A stretch of 64,000 nt of DNA from positions 186,001-250,000 of the forward strand of contig JALGAS010000002.1 of assembly GCA_023078685.1 (NCBI GenBank), given 5' to 3'. This stretch comes from Neopestalotiopsis rosae (Eukaryota; Ascomycota; Sordariomycetes; Amphisphaeriales; Sporocadaceae). Made by a program: the position numbers and the translations under genes. Below, one piece after another: positions 52,192 to 63,223 of the stretch. The notes under the pieces are model-generated. The model was not told the origin of the DNA. It searched no databases and was given only the letters and a program-made list of their open reading frames with translations. How positions within the stretch are numbered: position 1 is the first letter of the stretch; each line of letters begins with the position of its first letter.

Positions 52192-55094
52192 ATGGATGAT
52201 TCAATGCGAGTCGAGTACCCGGCAATGCTGGTGAGTATCAATCGAGGCGGTTTAGAGGTCTAGCGCCGCGGACCTCGCATTCGCGACTCTACATGATCGT
52301 ACGAGTAGAAAGCTGATTCTTGCGTCATATTTCTAGGCCAACCTCCAGCCGTCGCAAGCCGTACAAGTCCTCAACGATCGAGTCAAGCGAATCTCCAAGC
52401 TCAACATTGAAATCGCCGACTGGCTCCAGGTATGCGCTGTGCTCTGTAGTGGCTGGATATGCTGTATGCTCTGGGGCAACGCAAGCTGACTGCTCGATGC
52501 ATAGGAACGACGCCGCGTAGAGGAGGTTTACGTTCAAGGACTGAGGAAGTTGACTCAATTCCGAGTTCCCAATGCACAATCAGAACTTGGGTGAGTTTCC
52601 GTCCGAAGACCAAGTGCTGTGAAACCCGGGCCTAGGATTGTACTGACATGAACTGCACCACAGCACATTCCAGGTACAATGGGACAAGATTATCCAGTCT
52701 GCCGAGGGCATTGCCATGTCCCACCATCTCTTTGCGAGCAAGATTGAAAAGGATGTCGAAACTCCATTGCGCACATTTCACCAAAAGAAGGAGATGCAAA
52801 ACATGCAAACGATCCAAGGCAATCTCCAAAACATGGCAAAGGAGCTCGACGATGCGCAAAAAAAGTCTGACGCCCTCAATAAGAAAGCAGGCAAGGCCAG
52901 CGCCGCCAAGATCGACCAGGCAGCCTCCAGACTCGAAGCGGCCACTAATCAATGGGAATCTCAAGCGCCTTTCATCTTTGAGACGCTGCAAGCTTTGGAC
53001 GAAACCCGGTTGAACCAGCTGCGCGATGTTATGACACAATATGGCACATATGAGGGAGAAGAGGCCCAGTCAAAGCAGGCAGAAGCTGAGGCCGTCCTGA
53101 ACAGCCTTTTGGACTACCATACCGGCAATGAGATCCAGGCATTTACGGCAAAGACAACCGCTGGGAAGCCCAAGGTACAAGGACGGCCACCAAACGGCGC
53201 ACGCGCACCATCGAGCCTCGGCACCGCCAGTGCATCTCTCGCGCCGACGGCGAGCCCCAGTACACCTACGCCGGCGTCTGCTCCCGCACCCATGCCGCAG
53301 CCGCCAACATCATCTTCCTCGGCCATGGATGACGCTCGAAGCGAACACTCGACCCATGAAGAGGAAAAGAAGGGCAGCGAGAACAAGCTCCGGAGCCGCA
53401 TCGGTACCATGCTAGGCAGGAGGAGACAGAGTGTCCACGGCGGGTTCGGCCAGCTCTCCCCGGCAAAGGGAGCCTTTGGAAGGAACGCAAAGAGTAGCCA
53501 TAGCAACATCTCGCCCCGAGCATCGTCGAGTAACTTGGCCGACAACCGACTGCCCTCCTTGGCCGAGCGTCCAAATTCGGCAGATGAACAGTATCGCCTG
53601 TCCGAGACCCGGGAGAAATCCAGTCATGAACAAAATGGAAATGGTGTCGTTAGCGCCAACGACCAGGCTCTTGCTCAGCTCAACGGGACAGCTTCCAGGG
53701 ACATTGACAACGTATCACCGCCACCGGGACCTCCGCCCTCGCAAAAAGAACCGGAGAAAGATGCGGAAGGGTTCACTGTCCCGTCATTTTCGCACGACCC
53801 AATTTCTGCAGCCCAGAGAGAAGCGGCAGAGACGATCCCTGAAGAGGGCGAGCCCGCATTCAGGCTCAACATTCAAAAGGAGCCTGTTGCTGACGAAGAT
53901 CCCGAAGAAAGACAGGCAGCACTGTCGAAATTCTCCAACAGTCTCTCTGCGCTTGGTATGCCGACCAAGAGGGCTGGCACGGTACGTGGACGACGTGATG
54001 TTAGGAACACCATTTATATTCCTGCGCCCGTGTCAGAGAGTAGCTCACTGCCGACATTGAACACGGCCTCGTCTCTTTCGCGACCATCGACTGTTGCAGC
54101 CCTAACTTCGGAGCCCAGTGCGGCCGGCGCTTCGGACACGCAATCCATTCGGTCGTCCAATTCGCTCAACAGCGTCGTGCACTTCAAACATCCCGATATG
54201 CATGAGCCTGGCCTCAACTCATCCGTGATTGAGACCATCTCGGCTACTTTTGAGGATGGGGATGTGAAAACGGTCAAGGTCAGCGGAGAAATCGCTTTTG
54301 CGTTCAATCCCACTGAAGCAGGACACTCACAAAGTAAGTCAAATCTACCCCTTGTTCTATTTCGATCAAGGTCTCACCATTCAACAGCTCATCAATCAAT
54401 ACGTGTCAATAATTTCCCTGCGCTCGAGGTGATTGGACCTAACCGGATATTTGTTGCAAACCATACACCAGAACAACCGGATCAGTTTAATCTCGACCTT
54501 TCCCACCTTCGCCAGAGCCAAGCCACGGTTGGTTTCTCATACCGCCTCCATGTGGATACTGCATCGCCACCCGTCGACCATGTTCCTTTCTTGCTCAAGC
54601 CTGCCTGGAAGCCACAGGGCGACAAACTTGGACTTTTGCTTCAGTACAAGATTAACCCTCTGTTCAAGCATGGCGGCAGCATAACTCTCCGCAACGTTGT
54701 ATTCCTTGCCACTTATGACGGCAAAGCATCGGGTGCTCAGACAAAACCTTCCGGTACACATCTGAAAGACAAACACCTGGTCTACTGGCGTCTGGGCGAT
54801 CTTACCCTGGATGCATCGCAAGACTGGCAAAAGATTGTCTGTCGCATTGTCGGCGAGGCTGGCGTCGAGCCCAAGCCTGGCATCGTAGAGGCACGATGGG
54901 AATTAACCCCTGAAGGCCAAACCACGGACGCCATTAGCATTTCAAGACTCGAGGAGAGCAAAGGCAAAGAGATTGAGCTCAGCGACGACGATCCCTTTGC
55001 TGATGCAGGTGCTGGGGACAGCAGTGAGGGGCACTGGGTCGAGATCCCTGCCATCAGGAGGCTGGTTGCTGGCAAGTATGAGGCGGCATCCTAG
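52192..55094 (+). CDS. SYP1: Syp1/FCHo endocytic adaptor: F-BAR plus mu-homology domain
   Basis: Early clathrin-mediated endocytosis protein that bends membrane and recruits cargo. Five exons (52192-52230, 52337-52429, 52505-52590, 52664-54333, 54388-55094) encode 864 residues. The F-BAR domain covers about residues 1-265: MDDSMRVEYPAML, NDRVKRISKLNIEIADWLQE, RRRVEEVYVQGLRKL, then long coiled coils. A Ser/Pro-rich disordered middle carries KLRSRIGTMLGRRRQSVHGG. The C-terminal mu-homology domain starts around residue 600 (SSVIETISATFEDGDVKTVK, VSGEIAFAFNP) and runs to the end (GHWVEIPAIRRLVAGKYEA). The last 54-nt intron lies inside the mu domain and is readable in frame. Domain order and length match fungal Syp1. 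Confidence 0.88.
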
Positions 55095-55383
55095 GCATTG
55101 GCAACATTTCCTTTATTTGGTATATTCACTGTCATTCGTACATATATGCGCTCACCATGCACGCATAGCTCACTTTTTTGTCCTTTTACTTTGCGAATGT
55201 TTACAGCGAGCATTCTCTTCTGATTCTTCCACGAATTATCTGTATAAATGTAAAAAAGTATACCATCACAGAATTCTACTGATTATCCCCTGCCTGCTTT
55301 GCGATTTGTTGGGATGCGGCCCATTGTCGGCTGAGATATCAGCAAACAACCCGACACCATTTATTTTTTATACCCGCTGCGGT

Positions 55384-55402
55384 GAGATATGATGCATATC
55401 TC
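55384..55402. promoter_or_regulatory. perfect dyad GAGATAT-N5-ATATCTC
   Basis: Seven-bp arms around a GATGC centre. The same GAGATAT word also occurs about 50 bp upstream (near 55334). Possible factor-binding site for the GliT-like gene; unverified. Confidence 0.3.
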
Positions 55403-55456
55403 GGCCACTTTTGTCATGTCAGGTTCTTCACTTTGATAAGTGTCAAATTCTCCTAG

Positions 55457-55486
55457 AAGTCTCCGAGTGGACTGGGGCGGAGACTT
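55457..55486. promoter_or_regulatory. perfect dyad AAGTCTCCG-N12-CGGAGACTT upstream of a TATA box
   Basis: Nine-bp arms at 55457-55465 and 55478-55486 separated by 12 nt, ending 30 bp before a TATA box. The inner CCG..CGG halves form an everted pair of the type bound by Zn2Cys6 regulators. Likely an operator-like element for the gene at 55623; the binding factor is unknown. Confidence 0.45.
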
Positions 55487-55516
55487 TTCGGTGTCATATC
55501 ACGGGGACAAATGCTG

Positions 55517-55522
55517 TATAAA
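55517..55522 (+). promoter_or_regulatory. TATA box of the GliT-like gene
   Basis: TATAAA in GCTGTATAAAGAG, 101 nt upstream of the ATG at 55623. Confidence 0.5.
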
Positions 55523-55622
55523 GAGACATTCCATTCTTGTAATTCATGGTATCTTGGTGTAAAATCTTCAGCCAAACATTCAAGCATCTTCTACTACTCT
55601 TCCTCTTACCCAGATATCTAAG

Positions 55623-56634
55623 ATGAGTTCAGCACTGACAGATGTCTTGGTCCTCGGCGCTGGGCCGGCAGGCTTGGCTGCGGCGGGAGGCCTTGCTCGT
55701 CAACTACATACAGCAATTGTATTCAACTCTTCCCAATACCGCAACGCGAGAGCGAAACACATGCACAATGTGCCAGGTTGGGATCACCGCCCCCCGTCTG
55801 AGTTCCGTGACAAGGCTAGAGCAGACATTCTCGCGAGATATGAAACAATTCAGTTCAAAGATGTCGAGATTTCTCAGATCAAGAAGTTGGACAATGGCCG
55901 ATTCGAAGCCACCGATATCAATGGCCATGGCTATATTGGCAAGAGGCTTGTTCTTGCTACTGGTGTCAAGGATATCATGCCCGACATACCTGGCTTTGCC
56001 GAACTTTGGGGAACTGCCATGTAAGTTTTCTCTTTGCCGTGTTCATCTCGATGTTCCCCGTCTGACGCGTTCTAGATTCCACTGCCTATTCTGCCACGGT
56101 TATGAGGAGCGTGGCCACGACTCCGCAGGGCTACTTGCTATTGGGCCCTTGCAGAATACCGGGCACGCTTCGGGTGTGGCACGTATGGCGTCACGACTGG
56201 CTGGCCAGGTCAATATTTACACAAATGGCAATCCAGACTTTGGCGCAGAGGTGAGAGCACTGCTCAAATCGACCAAGCGATTCCACATTGAGAACAGGAG
56301 GGTGTCCCGATTCGAGAAGGACACTTCGGTCGCCGGGAGTGCAGGTGTTCTCGTGGTACTAGAGGATGGAACCGTGAACAAGGAAGGATTCGTTGCGCAC
56401 GCACCGGCCACGGTACAAGCCTCTCCATTCGCGGAGAACCTGGGACTGGCCTTGACACCACAAGGTCATGTCGTTGTGAATGCGCCATTCAATAGTACAA
56501 ACGTTCCTGGCGTGTTTGCCGTAGGCGACTGTGCGACTCCCATCACGGCCGTGCCACCGGCGATCATGATGGGCGGTCTGGCCGCTGCCGGTGTGGCTTT
56601 CTCACTTCAGGAGGAAGAAGATGTGGTAGAATAG
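55623..56634 (+). CDS. GliT-like FAD-dependent thioredoxin-reductase-fold oxidoreductase
   Basis: Flavoenzyme of 318 residues in the thioredoxin-reductase superfamily, in the fungal group that includes dithiol oxidases such as GliT. Exons 55623-56020 and 56076-56634. FAD Rossmann motif: VLVLGAGPAGLAAAGGLAR. Second signature LVLATGVKD. The redox disulfide CxxC is Cys-Leu-Phe-Cys within FHCLFCHGYEERG, formed just after the intron. The terminal FAD motif is GVFAVGDCATPITAVPPAIM. The NADPH-binding GxGxxA motif is weak, as in GliT-type oxidases that use oxygen. No non-ribosomal peptide or other cluster genes are adjacent in this window, so a role in epidithiodiketopiperazine chemistry is not supported here; general redox or detoxification is possible. 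Confidence 0.83.
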
Positions 56635-57003
56635 AAGAGACGGATAGAATATACCCAAGTTCACTGATAATCATGGATCTTTCATCCAACATAACGTTCG
56701 TGTACAGATGATGATCCTTCATGGCACATGGGTAGCACTTGATGTAAAATTGGTCAGACGATGCCAAGAAGTCTGATCTGGGCACCGATCTGTGTTCCCC
56801 GTAATACCAGCCGAAAATGCCTAATTTCTGGTGGAATTCCTCAATTATGCCACAAAGTTCATGCTTGTCCTTGATTCCGGTGGCAACCTACGGGAAAGAC
56901 GGCACGATCTTGCCACATAGTTCTCGGAAATATTCCAAAACATTCCTTTTCTCGAATTTATAACTCAAATACTGTACTCGACCGAGTCGTCAATCAAGCT
57001 GAT
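56635..57003. other. intergenic region
   Basis: 369 bp containing the 3' end of the GliT-like gene and the promoter of the antiporter; nothing distinctive. Confidence 0.4.
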
Positions 57004-58953
57004 ATGCCCACCACGGATGTCAGTGAACTGAACATAATAGCCTCCGTGCTAGGTGCGCATCCACCTCCAGCCTGCCGTAGCTGATGTAGGGAGACCACGG
57101 CTAATTGGAGGCAGGCTTCTTCACAATACTGTTTGGATTGACTTCATTCAAGATCAAAGATGTTTGGTACCTGGGCGAAGCACGTATGTCACCCTGAACA
57201 AGTCCAGTACTGTAGTCATGCTCACTATACTATAGTGCCAGCCGTGGCAATGGGTATAATCCTGGGCCCTATCGGCTCAAAGTTCCTGGACATGGATAGG
57301 TGGGTAGATAAAAGCCAGCAGGCCATGGCAACCTTGGGTGTGATGAGGTTGATGATAGGAATCCAGCTGTAAGTCTGCTTGCGCCGACTGTCTTGGCTGG
57401 ATTCTTCAAGACGCCAGTATAGAGCCCGTCAGCTGATAAGAATGATTGTAGTGTTCTCGCGGGCTACCAACTACCAAAACGGTACCTGCAGACACGATTC
57501 AAGGAGATCCTGGTATGCCTCGTGCCCATCATGACCATCATGTGGCTGTCGACCACGGCTTGCGTCATGGCCATTGTCCCCGAGATGCCCTTCACCTCGG
57601 CCCTGGTGGCCGCCGCCTGCGTCACCTCGACCGACCCCGTGCTCTCGCAAGCCATTGCCAAGGGACCCTTTGCGGACAAGTACGTCGTGCGGCCTCTGCG
57701 CGAGATCATCTCTGCGGAAGCCGGGGCCAACGATGGTTTCGCCTCGCCGTTTTTGATGCTGGGCATTGGCATCATCTTTCAGTCGGCCAAGTATGACGGA
57801 ACAGGAGATACCTTGGCGGAGACCGGCGGGGTGGTCAGGTTCTGGGTCATTGAAGCGCTTTTGTACACGGTTTTGCTGTCTATAGGCTATGGTGTCGTCG
57901 TTGGGGTTTGTGCCCAAAGGGCGGTCGGGTTCTCTCTGTCACGGAAATGGATCGACACGGAGAGTTACTTGCTGTTCCCCACGGCTCTAGGTGTGAGTAG
58001 CTATCCCAGGAGACTTGAAAGTTTTGACGCTGACAATGTTACATAGCTCTTTGTGGTCGGAACTTGTGGCGCAATAGGCACGAGTGACTTGCTCGCATGC
58101 TTCATTGCAGGCTGCACGGTGAACTGGGACGGTCGTTTCCACGCCGAAGCAAAACGTCGTCACGACGAGGTCAACAATTGTGTCGACGTTTTGCTCAATT
58201 ACGGAGGATTCATGTTTATTGGGGTTAACTTGCCATGGGATCAGTTTCACCAACCCGAGCTTACTGGCATCACCTGGGCTAGGCTGATATGTCTGGGTTG
58301 CATGGTGTTATTACTCAGAAGAATTCCAGCGCTGCTCATGTCTTACAAGTTCATGCCTACGGTCGTCAAGAATTGGAAGGAAGCCATATTCATGGGCTAC
58401 TTTGGTCCAATTGGTGTTGGTGCCATTTATTATCTCGAGCACACCCAGTTGCTGTTGTTAGCACAAGGACAAATTAGTCCAGAAGAACAGAAGCTGTTGC
58501 TGTACCTAACTCCCAGTTGGTCTCCCCTCCTGCATCTCACAACCTGAGCTGACCATTCTCTCAGTTGTATACTTTTTGGCCTTGTTTTCGATTGTGGTGC
58601 ATGGTCTCTCTATTCCGGCGTTAAACATGATATACATGCGACTTGGGATCCTTCCGTTGCTGGATGATGCTGAACAAGTCCGCCGTAGGAGTGTCTACGT
58701 TGCAACACCCATCAACGCCATTAGCACAGAACAAGGGACATTTATTGCATTCAATCGTTTCGACCGACCCGAAGAACATGAGGATGAAAGTCAAAGCACA
58801 AATCTACCATGTTACGGGATCCAGAGCTTTGGTTCCACAAACGAGACGGTGAAGAATGGTTCTGCATTGACGGGCAAGCAGGAGTCTAGACTAGGCGGCA
58901 ATTCTTCATCAACAGGGTCCACAGATCTCAGATCTGCAAGTACCATGGATTGA
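57004..58953 (+). CDS. Na+/H+ antiporter, Nha1/Sod2 type (CPA1)
   Basis: Plasma-membrane antiporter exporting Na+ (and K+) against H+ for salt and pH tolerance. Six exons by phase matching: 57004-57052, 57115-57183, 57242-57368, 57452-57992, 58047-58515, 58565-58953; 547 residues. The start MPTTDVSELNIIASVLG is typical of fungal Nha1. Later marks are VAMGIILGPIGSKFLD, AAACVTSTDPVLSQAIAKGP with the Thr-Asp-Pro unwound helix, the Asn-Asp pair in SAEAGANDGFASPFLMLG, TCGAIGTSDLLACFIAG, and FSIVVHGLSIPALN in the last exon. The cytosolic tail after about residue 440 is short compared with yeast Nha1. The last intron has a weak GTTGGT donor. The gene is convergent with Arb1, 153 bp away. Confidence 0.85.
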
Positions 58954-59106
58954 AGTTGATAGCAGCATTAGACCCTTCAATCTGTAGCTTATTGCAAATG
59001 CCTTCCTGCATGCCTCTCCCCATTACGAGACCGTAGGCGAAACCATACGACTCATTGCTGCATCAGCGAAAATCAACCTTGCTGTTCCCGAGCCTTGACT
59101 GCCGGA

Positions 59107-60721
59107 TCAGGGCTCAATATCACCTCCATCCATACCGTTGTTCTGGTTCTGTTCAATGTCATGAACAGACGGGGCAGGCCTCTCGTTTGGAGTGGGTTCC
59201 TTCCAGTTGAACATCAGGGTCTGAGGCAGTAGAACATCGAAGCTGACGCGAACGTCGAGAACCTTCTTGATAAAGGTGACTCCAATATTCAACCTACAGA
59301 CTTCTAGCTGCATTTTCATCCCCAGCTCGACCTTGTCAAGGACGTCATTGTCAACAATGAATGTCTCTGTGGATGCCTTACTGAAATCAATCTGACCAGG
59401 ACGAAGACCGTTGCTGTATGCGTGATCAATGGCGCTGGGGCGGAAAACAATGCTTCCCATCGCCTGGACCTTGCCCTTGAGCTCAGACTGGGCTAATTGC
59501 TCGTCCCACATAGCCATATCTCTCTTTCTGCGTCGCTTGACAGAAATGACCTGGTAGGTCTCGACAAAGGTGCTCTCAACGTGAATATTGTGAGCATCCA
59601 ATTCGACGACGGGATGCTTCAAGTCATTGGCTGCTGCCAGGATAGACAGTCGTACAATCAAAAATTGGTTGAAAGCATCTAGCTTTGCAGGCTGTGCACT
59701 AGACTCTTCGAGGCTCGTCTGTTCCTGGGAAACCTCTTGAGCAGATGAGGGGCTGTAAACCTCAAAAGCGCCACCTTTACAAAACAGATTCTCGGCAGCA
59801 GTATTGAAGGTGCCCTTGAGTTCCTTTAGAAGATCTCGAGCGTTGCGCAAAGACATGGGTGCCACATCGCAAATACTCTTGGCAGTCACAAGCTGAGTGT
59901 TGTACTCTGGACAAACGTCATGTAGCTGCAGATAGCTGAGGAAATTGGCAATCAAGGCCGCAGCTTGAAGGTTGTCATCATGAGGGTCGGCATTACGAGG
60001 ATAATTTTCCGGAATCCATCGCGACCTGAGAAGAATTAGTATACATATCGAACCAGAGAAATGGCACACTAGGACATACAGGAAGCCCTTGACAATGATG
60101 GGGAAATCGACTCTCCAGTCACCGGGTTGGTCAGGGTCGTAAAACTTGCCACCTCCAAATCCACTTGTGACAGAGGTACGGGCAGTCATTTGTCGGATTT
60201 CTTCGGCGTTCATTTCCTTGACGTCAGCCGCATCGAGGCCCTGGAACATTCTCTGGGAAGAATCAACTCCACCAAGAGCCAGGTACTTGTCGAACATGTG
60301 AGATCTCTGGCTGTCAAAGCGGCGCTTCTGACGGTAACGCTGGATGGCCTCCTCGAGGCGCTGAGCAAAGGGCTTGTCAACCGAGTACAACTTCTTCTCC
60401 TCTGCATACTCTGCAGGAGTTGTCGGGGGGTCGGCATAGAATTCTGCGAGTGTCAGCTTGATTCCAAATAATGGGGATGACTCGTCGAGAAGAAGACATA
60501 CCTTCGAATCCAGTAACGGCACGAAGAGTCTTGCCGGGTCTGCTCTTGCGCTTCTTCTTCTTCTTCTTGCCAAACTCCATGGCCTCGCATGGTCCCTCGG
60601 AAGCTGCTTCGACAGGATCGTCGCCTGAATCGCCAGCTGCTGGTCCGCTACCCTGGCCATTGACTTGGTCCTGAGGGCTGTCGATAACGGCTGCGGGCTG
60701 CTTGGGCTCGGAAGGCTCCAT
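59107..60721 (-). CDS. Arb1-like subunit of the Argonaute siRNA chaperone (ARC) complex
   Basis: Homologue of fission-yeast Arb1, which binds Ago1 and holds duplex siRNA during RNAi-directed heterochromatin formation. Exons 60721-60502, 60443-60080 and 60025-59107; 500 residues. The N-terminus is disordered with a Lys run (FGKKKKKKRKSRPGKT), then the family signature TGFEEFYADPPTTPAEYAEE and RLEEAIQRYRQKRRFDSQRS / FDKYLALGGVDSS appears. FNQFLIVRLSILAAANDLKH and MWDEQLAQ follow. The central HDVCPEYNTQLVTAKSICD is also family-like. The first intron falls between GFE and EFY. ATG 60721 (MEPSEPKQPAAV) is the first in frame. Nuclear or cytoplasmic location is inferred from yeast. Its presence suggests a retained small-RNA pathway. 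Confidence 0.82.
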
Positions 60722-60805
60722 GATGAGTGCCACTCAATTATCGAAGTTGTGATGTGTACAGGCTGCGAAGGATGTGGCAGCAGAGAAAGTGTGTTCAGGA
60801 TTCGA

Positions 60806-60822
60806 CTGGCGGCAACCGCCAG
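60806..60822. promoter_or_regulatory. perfect hairpin CTGGCGG-CAA-CCGCCAG upstream of Arb1
   Basis: Seven-bp arms with a 3-nt centre, 85 bp upstream of the Arb1 ATG, probably in its leader or core promoter. It could act as DNA dyad or as an RNA hairpin in the 5' UTR. Confidence 0.35.
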
Positions 60823-62069
60823 AAACGGAAAATTACCAAGTGGTGCAGGAAAGATTGGATTGACCGCTTGGTACTGCACACGTTTTGTGATCGGTTATGA
60901 TTGTCACAGTTGGAACAAACGGCGGAGGCCAAATATTAAACAAAGAACTTTTCGTCTCAGTCAGGAAAGCAAACGGCAAAATTGGTGGCAGCCAACCAGG
61001 TTCCTAGTTGCCTTCTGCTCCTGCCGAATTCCATTTCCCTAGAAGCATTAATAGCTGCTAATAGTCTCTGGTGAATAATTTTGGAAGGAGCCTTTTAGTT
61101 GAAGAATACACATTATGATTGCCAAGCATCGAGAGAGATTATTCGCGTCTTTCGTGTATTCAAATTGCACGAACGAATGTTTGGTAGCTGCAGTTTGTAT
61201 AGTGACGGAGACGACTACAAGGACACTGATGCTAAGAGTTCCTGCCACTTTTCTTGTATTGGACAATATTGCACTTTGTGATTCTGTCTTTTGCTTGACC
61301 AAATACCTGTTGGCTTGCAGGTGAAAATACAAGCCTATAACGCAGCAGACTGCTCGTTAAGCGACGAGACTAGACTCAATCGTCAATTAATAACATAATG
61401 AACACAAACACCCGCGGGTCTACATATAGATCTCCTTGCTAAACCATGGAAACTTGTAACGCGCAGCGTATCATTACCCTGAGGGACAATAGAAACAATT
61501 TAAAAGAGTATACTGAGAGTCATTGAACGCCACAAGCATGCAATAAAAGATGCGTATTCGATATACTCGCATGCGAGAGTGGCAGTGCATAAAAGACGAC
61601 TTCATTGGCTGGCACTGACATTGTAGAGATGGAATTCGGAGGTGTACATAGAAAAGGGGGGCTTAATACGTTCAAAGTCCATTTACTAATAGACCTGCTA
61701 ATTTAAAATGCACAGCAGATATGATCTTCATCGCTAATAACGTAGCCACAAAACTTGATTGGAGCATGTGGATGAGGCAAACGTGATTCAAAAGAGGCAC
61801 CTGGCATTCTACCGAGCCCAACTAGGCTGCAACGTTGCCCGACGCTGAAAATTTCTCACAAATTGGGCGCACTGGATATTTAGATAGATGATTGTCATTT
61901 TTCTCATTACCAACCGGTAGCTGACACGTCCACTGAGGTGATGCTGCTGCTTTCCGAAGAAAACTAATTGTCGCCCGTCTACCTTGTGGCCGTTTCCCCA
62001 GGTATTACCTATGCTGACCGGGCGGGCGGCTAGATTTACAGTGGCTTAGCACGCACTCTGGCGAGCTGT

Positions 62070-62089
62070 CGGCGGGTGGCCGCCCGCCG
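62070..62089. repeat. GC-only inverted repeat CGGCGGG-N6-CCCGCCG
   Basis: Seven-bp arms around TGGCCG, about 1.1 kb upstream of the inositol-kinase ATG. The surrounding DNA is also unusually GC-rich (CGGGCGGGCGGC just upstream). Confidence 0.4.
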
Positions 62090-62854
62090 CATTACTGCGT
62101 AAGGAACTCAGCCAGCCCAAAGCCACGATTGCGATCCCTTGGCAAGCAATGTTATTGGTTATACATGATATGCAAACTGTTTGTGCGTGATGGCGCTATT
62201 CGAATAAGTTGGTGGCATTTCTGTCTCTGCTGTCGACTCTGCATTGGATGCTGCAGTCGGTCAGCTGAGTTGCAAGCGGACAACACGCACATCCGTGTGG
62301 ACATGTAACCCGTCAAATGCCCGGATGCGCGCTGCGGTCATTTTTGGGATGCTGCACGTCGCGTCTGATGATGCGACGAGCCTGACAAGCTGATGGATCC
62401 AACGTATGTACACTGAGAGCAAAAAGCACCGGCGACACCGTATTGTAGGTGCAAATCAGATGGCCAAAAGGCGTCCGCCGGCTTTCCGTATCAAGTGCAA
62501 AGTTCAGAGGTGCACATGTCAGGTATGCGAGTATAGAGCTACAATACCAAGACCCAATCTGATCGAGACGCTGGGTGAATGATGTCTCTGTCCGACCAAG
62601 TCCCTGAGATTTTAGTGCCAGGGCCGAGTTCCATCCCCTGTTCTAAGTACCTTTACACTCTTAGGGCGTCCCTGGCTCCAAGCAGGGCAAAGCGTCGTCA
62701 CTGCACCATGATCCTTCCGGCTCTTTTACGCTGCCTCTGTCTCTCTTTTTCTTTAATCTAGATTTGCTGGGCTTCGCCTCCTTCAAACCTACCTCGCACT
62801 TCAATGTACATATCCGACCGTCATTCATTCACTTGAAGTTGTTTCTGCCAACTC

Positions 62855-62903
62855 AAATCCCCTCCTTTTCTCTTTATTTTCTCTCCCTCCCTCTTTGCCT
62901 AGG
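62855..62903 (+). promoter_or_regulatory. pyrimidine-rich tract upstream of the inositol multikinase
   Basis: A run dominated by C and T (TCTCTCCCTCCCTCTTTGCC and flanks) about 320-370 bp before the ATG. CT blocks near transcription starts are common in well-expressed fungal genes; a 5'-UTR intron may follow. Confidence 0.35.
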
Positions 62904-63223
62904 TTCTGCATCTATTTTAATTACATTCTCAACAAGAGAAAATAAACCAACTCTCCTTACTTCTTTCAGAGCCTTTGTTGGGCCGATTGAGACTGCCAAC
63001 TCCCAGGCGACCAATCGACGACTACTTAGCTGGTCGTCCTACCCTCGCCGCGCCCGGACTGTGACCTTGGTCCAGCCCTCAGTCGGTTGCACTGCACTAC
63101 ACAGCCAGCCCTGTGTCGATAATCGCCCAAGGTTTAAACTGGACGGAATCTCAGACATGAGACATTGCTGAACATATTCCACAAACTTTACTCGGTCTTC
63201 TTCTCAATTACGCTGCCGAAAAC

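Larger units (their letters stand above)
55095..55516. other. intergenic region with two perfect dyads
   Basis: The 3' UTR of Syp1 and the upstream region of the GliT-like gene. It holds the dyads at 55384-55402 and 55457-55486 described separately, and no gene. Confidence 0.45.
60722..63223. other. 2.5-kb gene-free divergent region
   Basis: Lies between the divergent Arb1 and inositol-kinase genes. Short frames only. It contains a 17-bp hairpin at 60806-60822 near Arb1, a GC-only hairpin at 62070-62089, and a CT-rich tract about 62855-62903 near the kinase gene, the usual leader composition of filamentous-fungal genes. Confidence 0.45.

Noticed and set aside
55623..58953. GliT-like enzyme next to a membrane transporter as a secondary-metabolite cluster
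   Set aside because: The neighbour is a Na+/H+ antiporter and the other flanks are Syp1 and Arb1; no synthase, P450 or methyltransferase is near.
62764..63171. 135-codon frame before the inositol multikinase
   Set aside because: It coincides with the CT-rich leader, and the Ser/Phe/Leu-rich translation reflects base composition.
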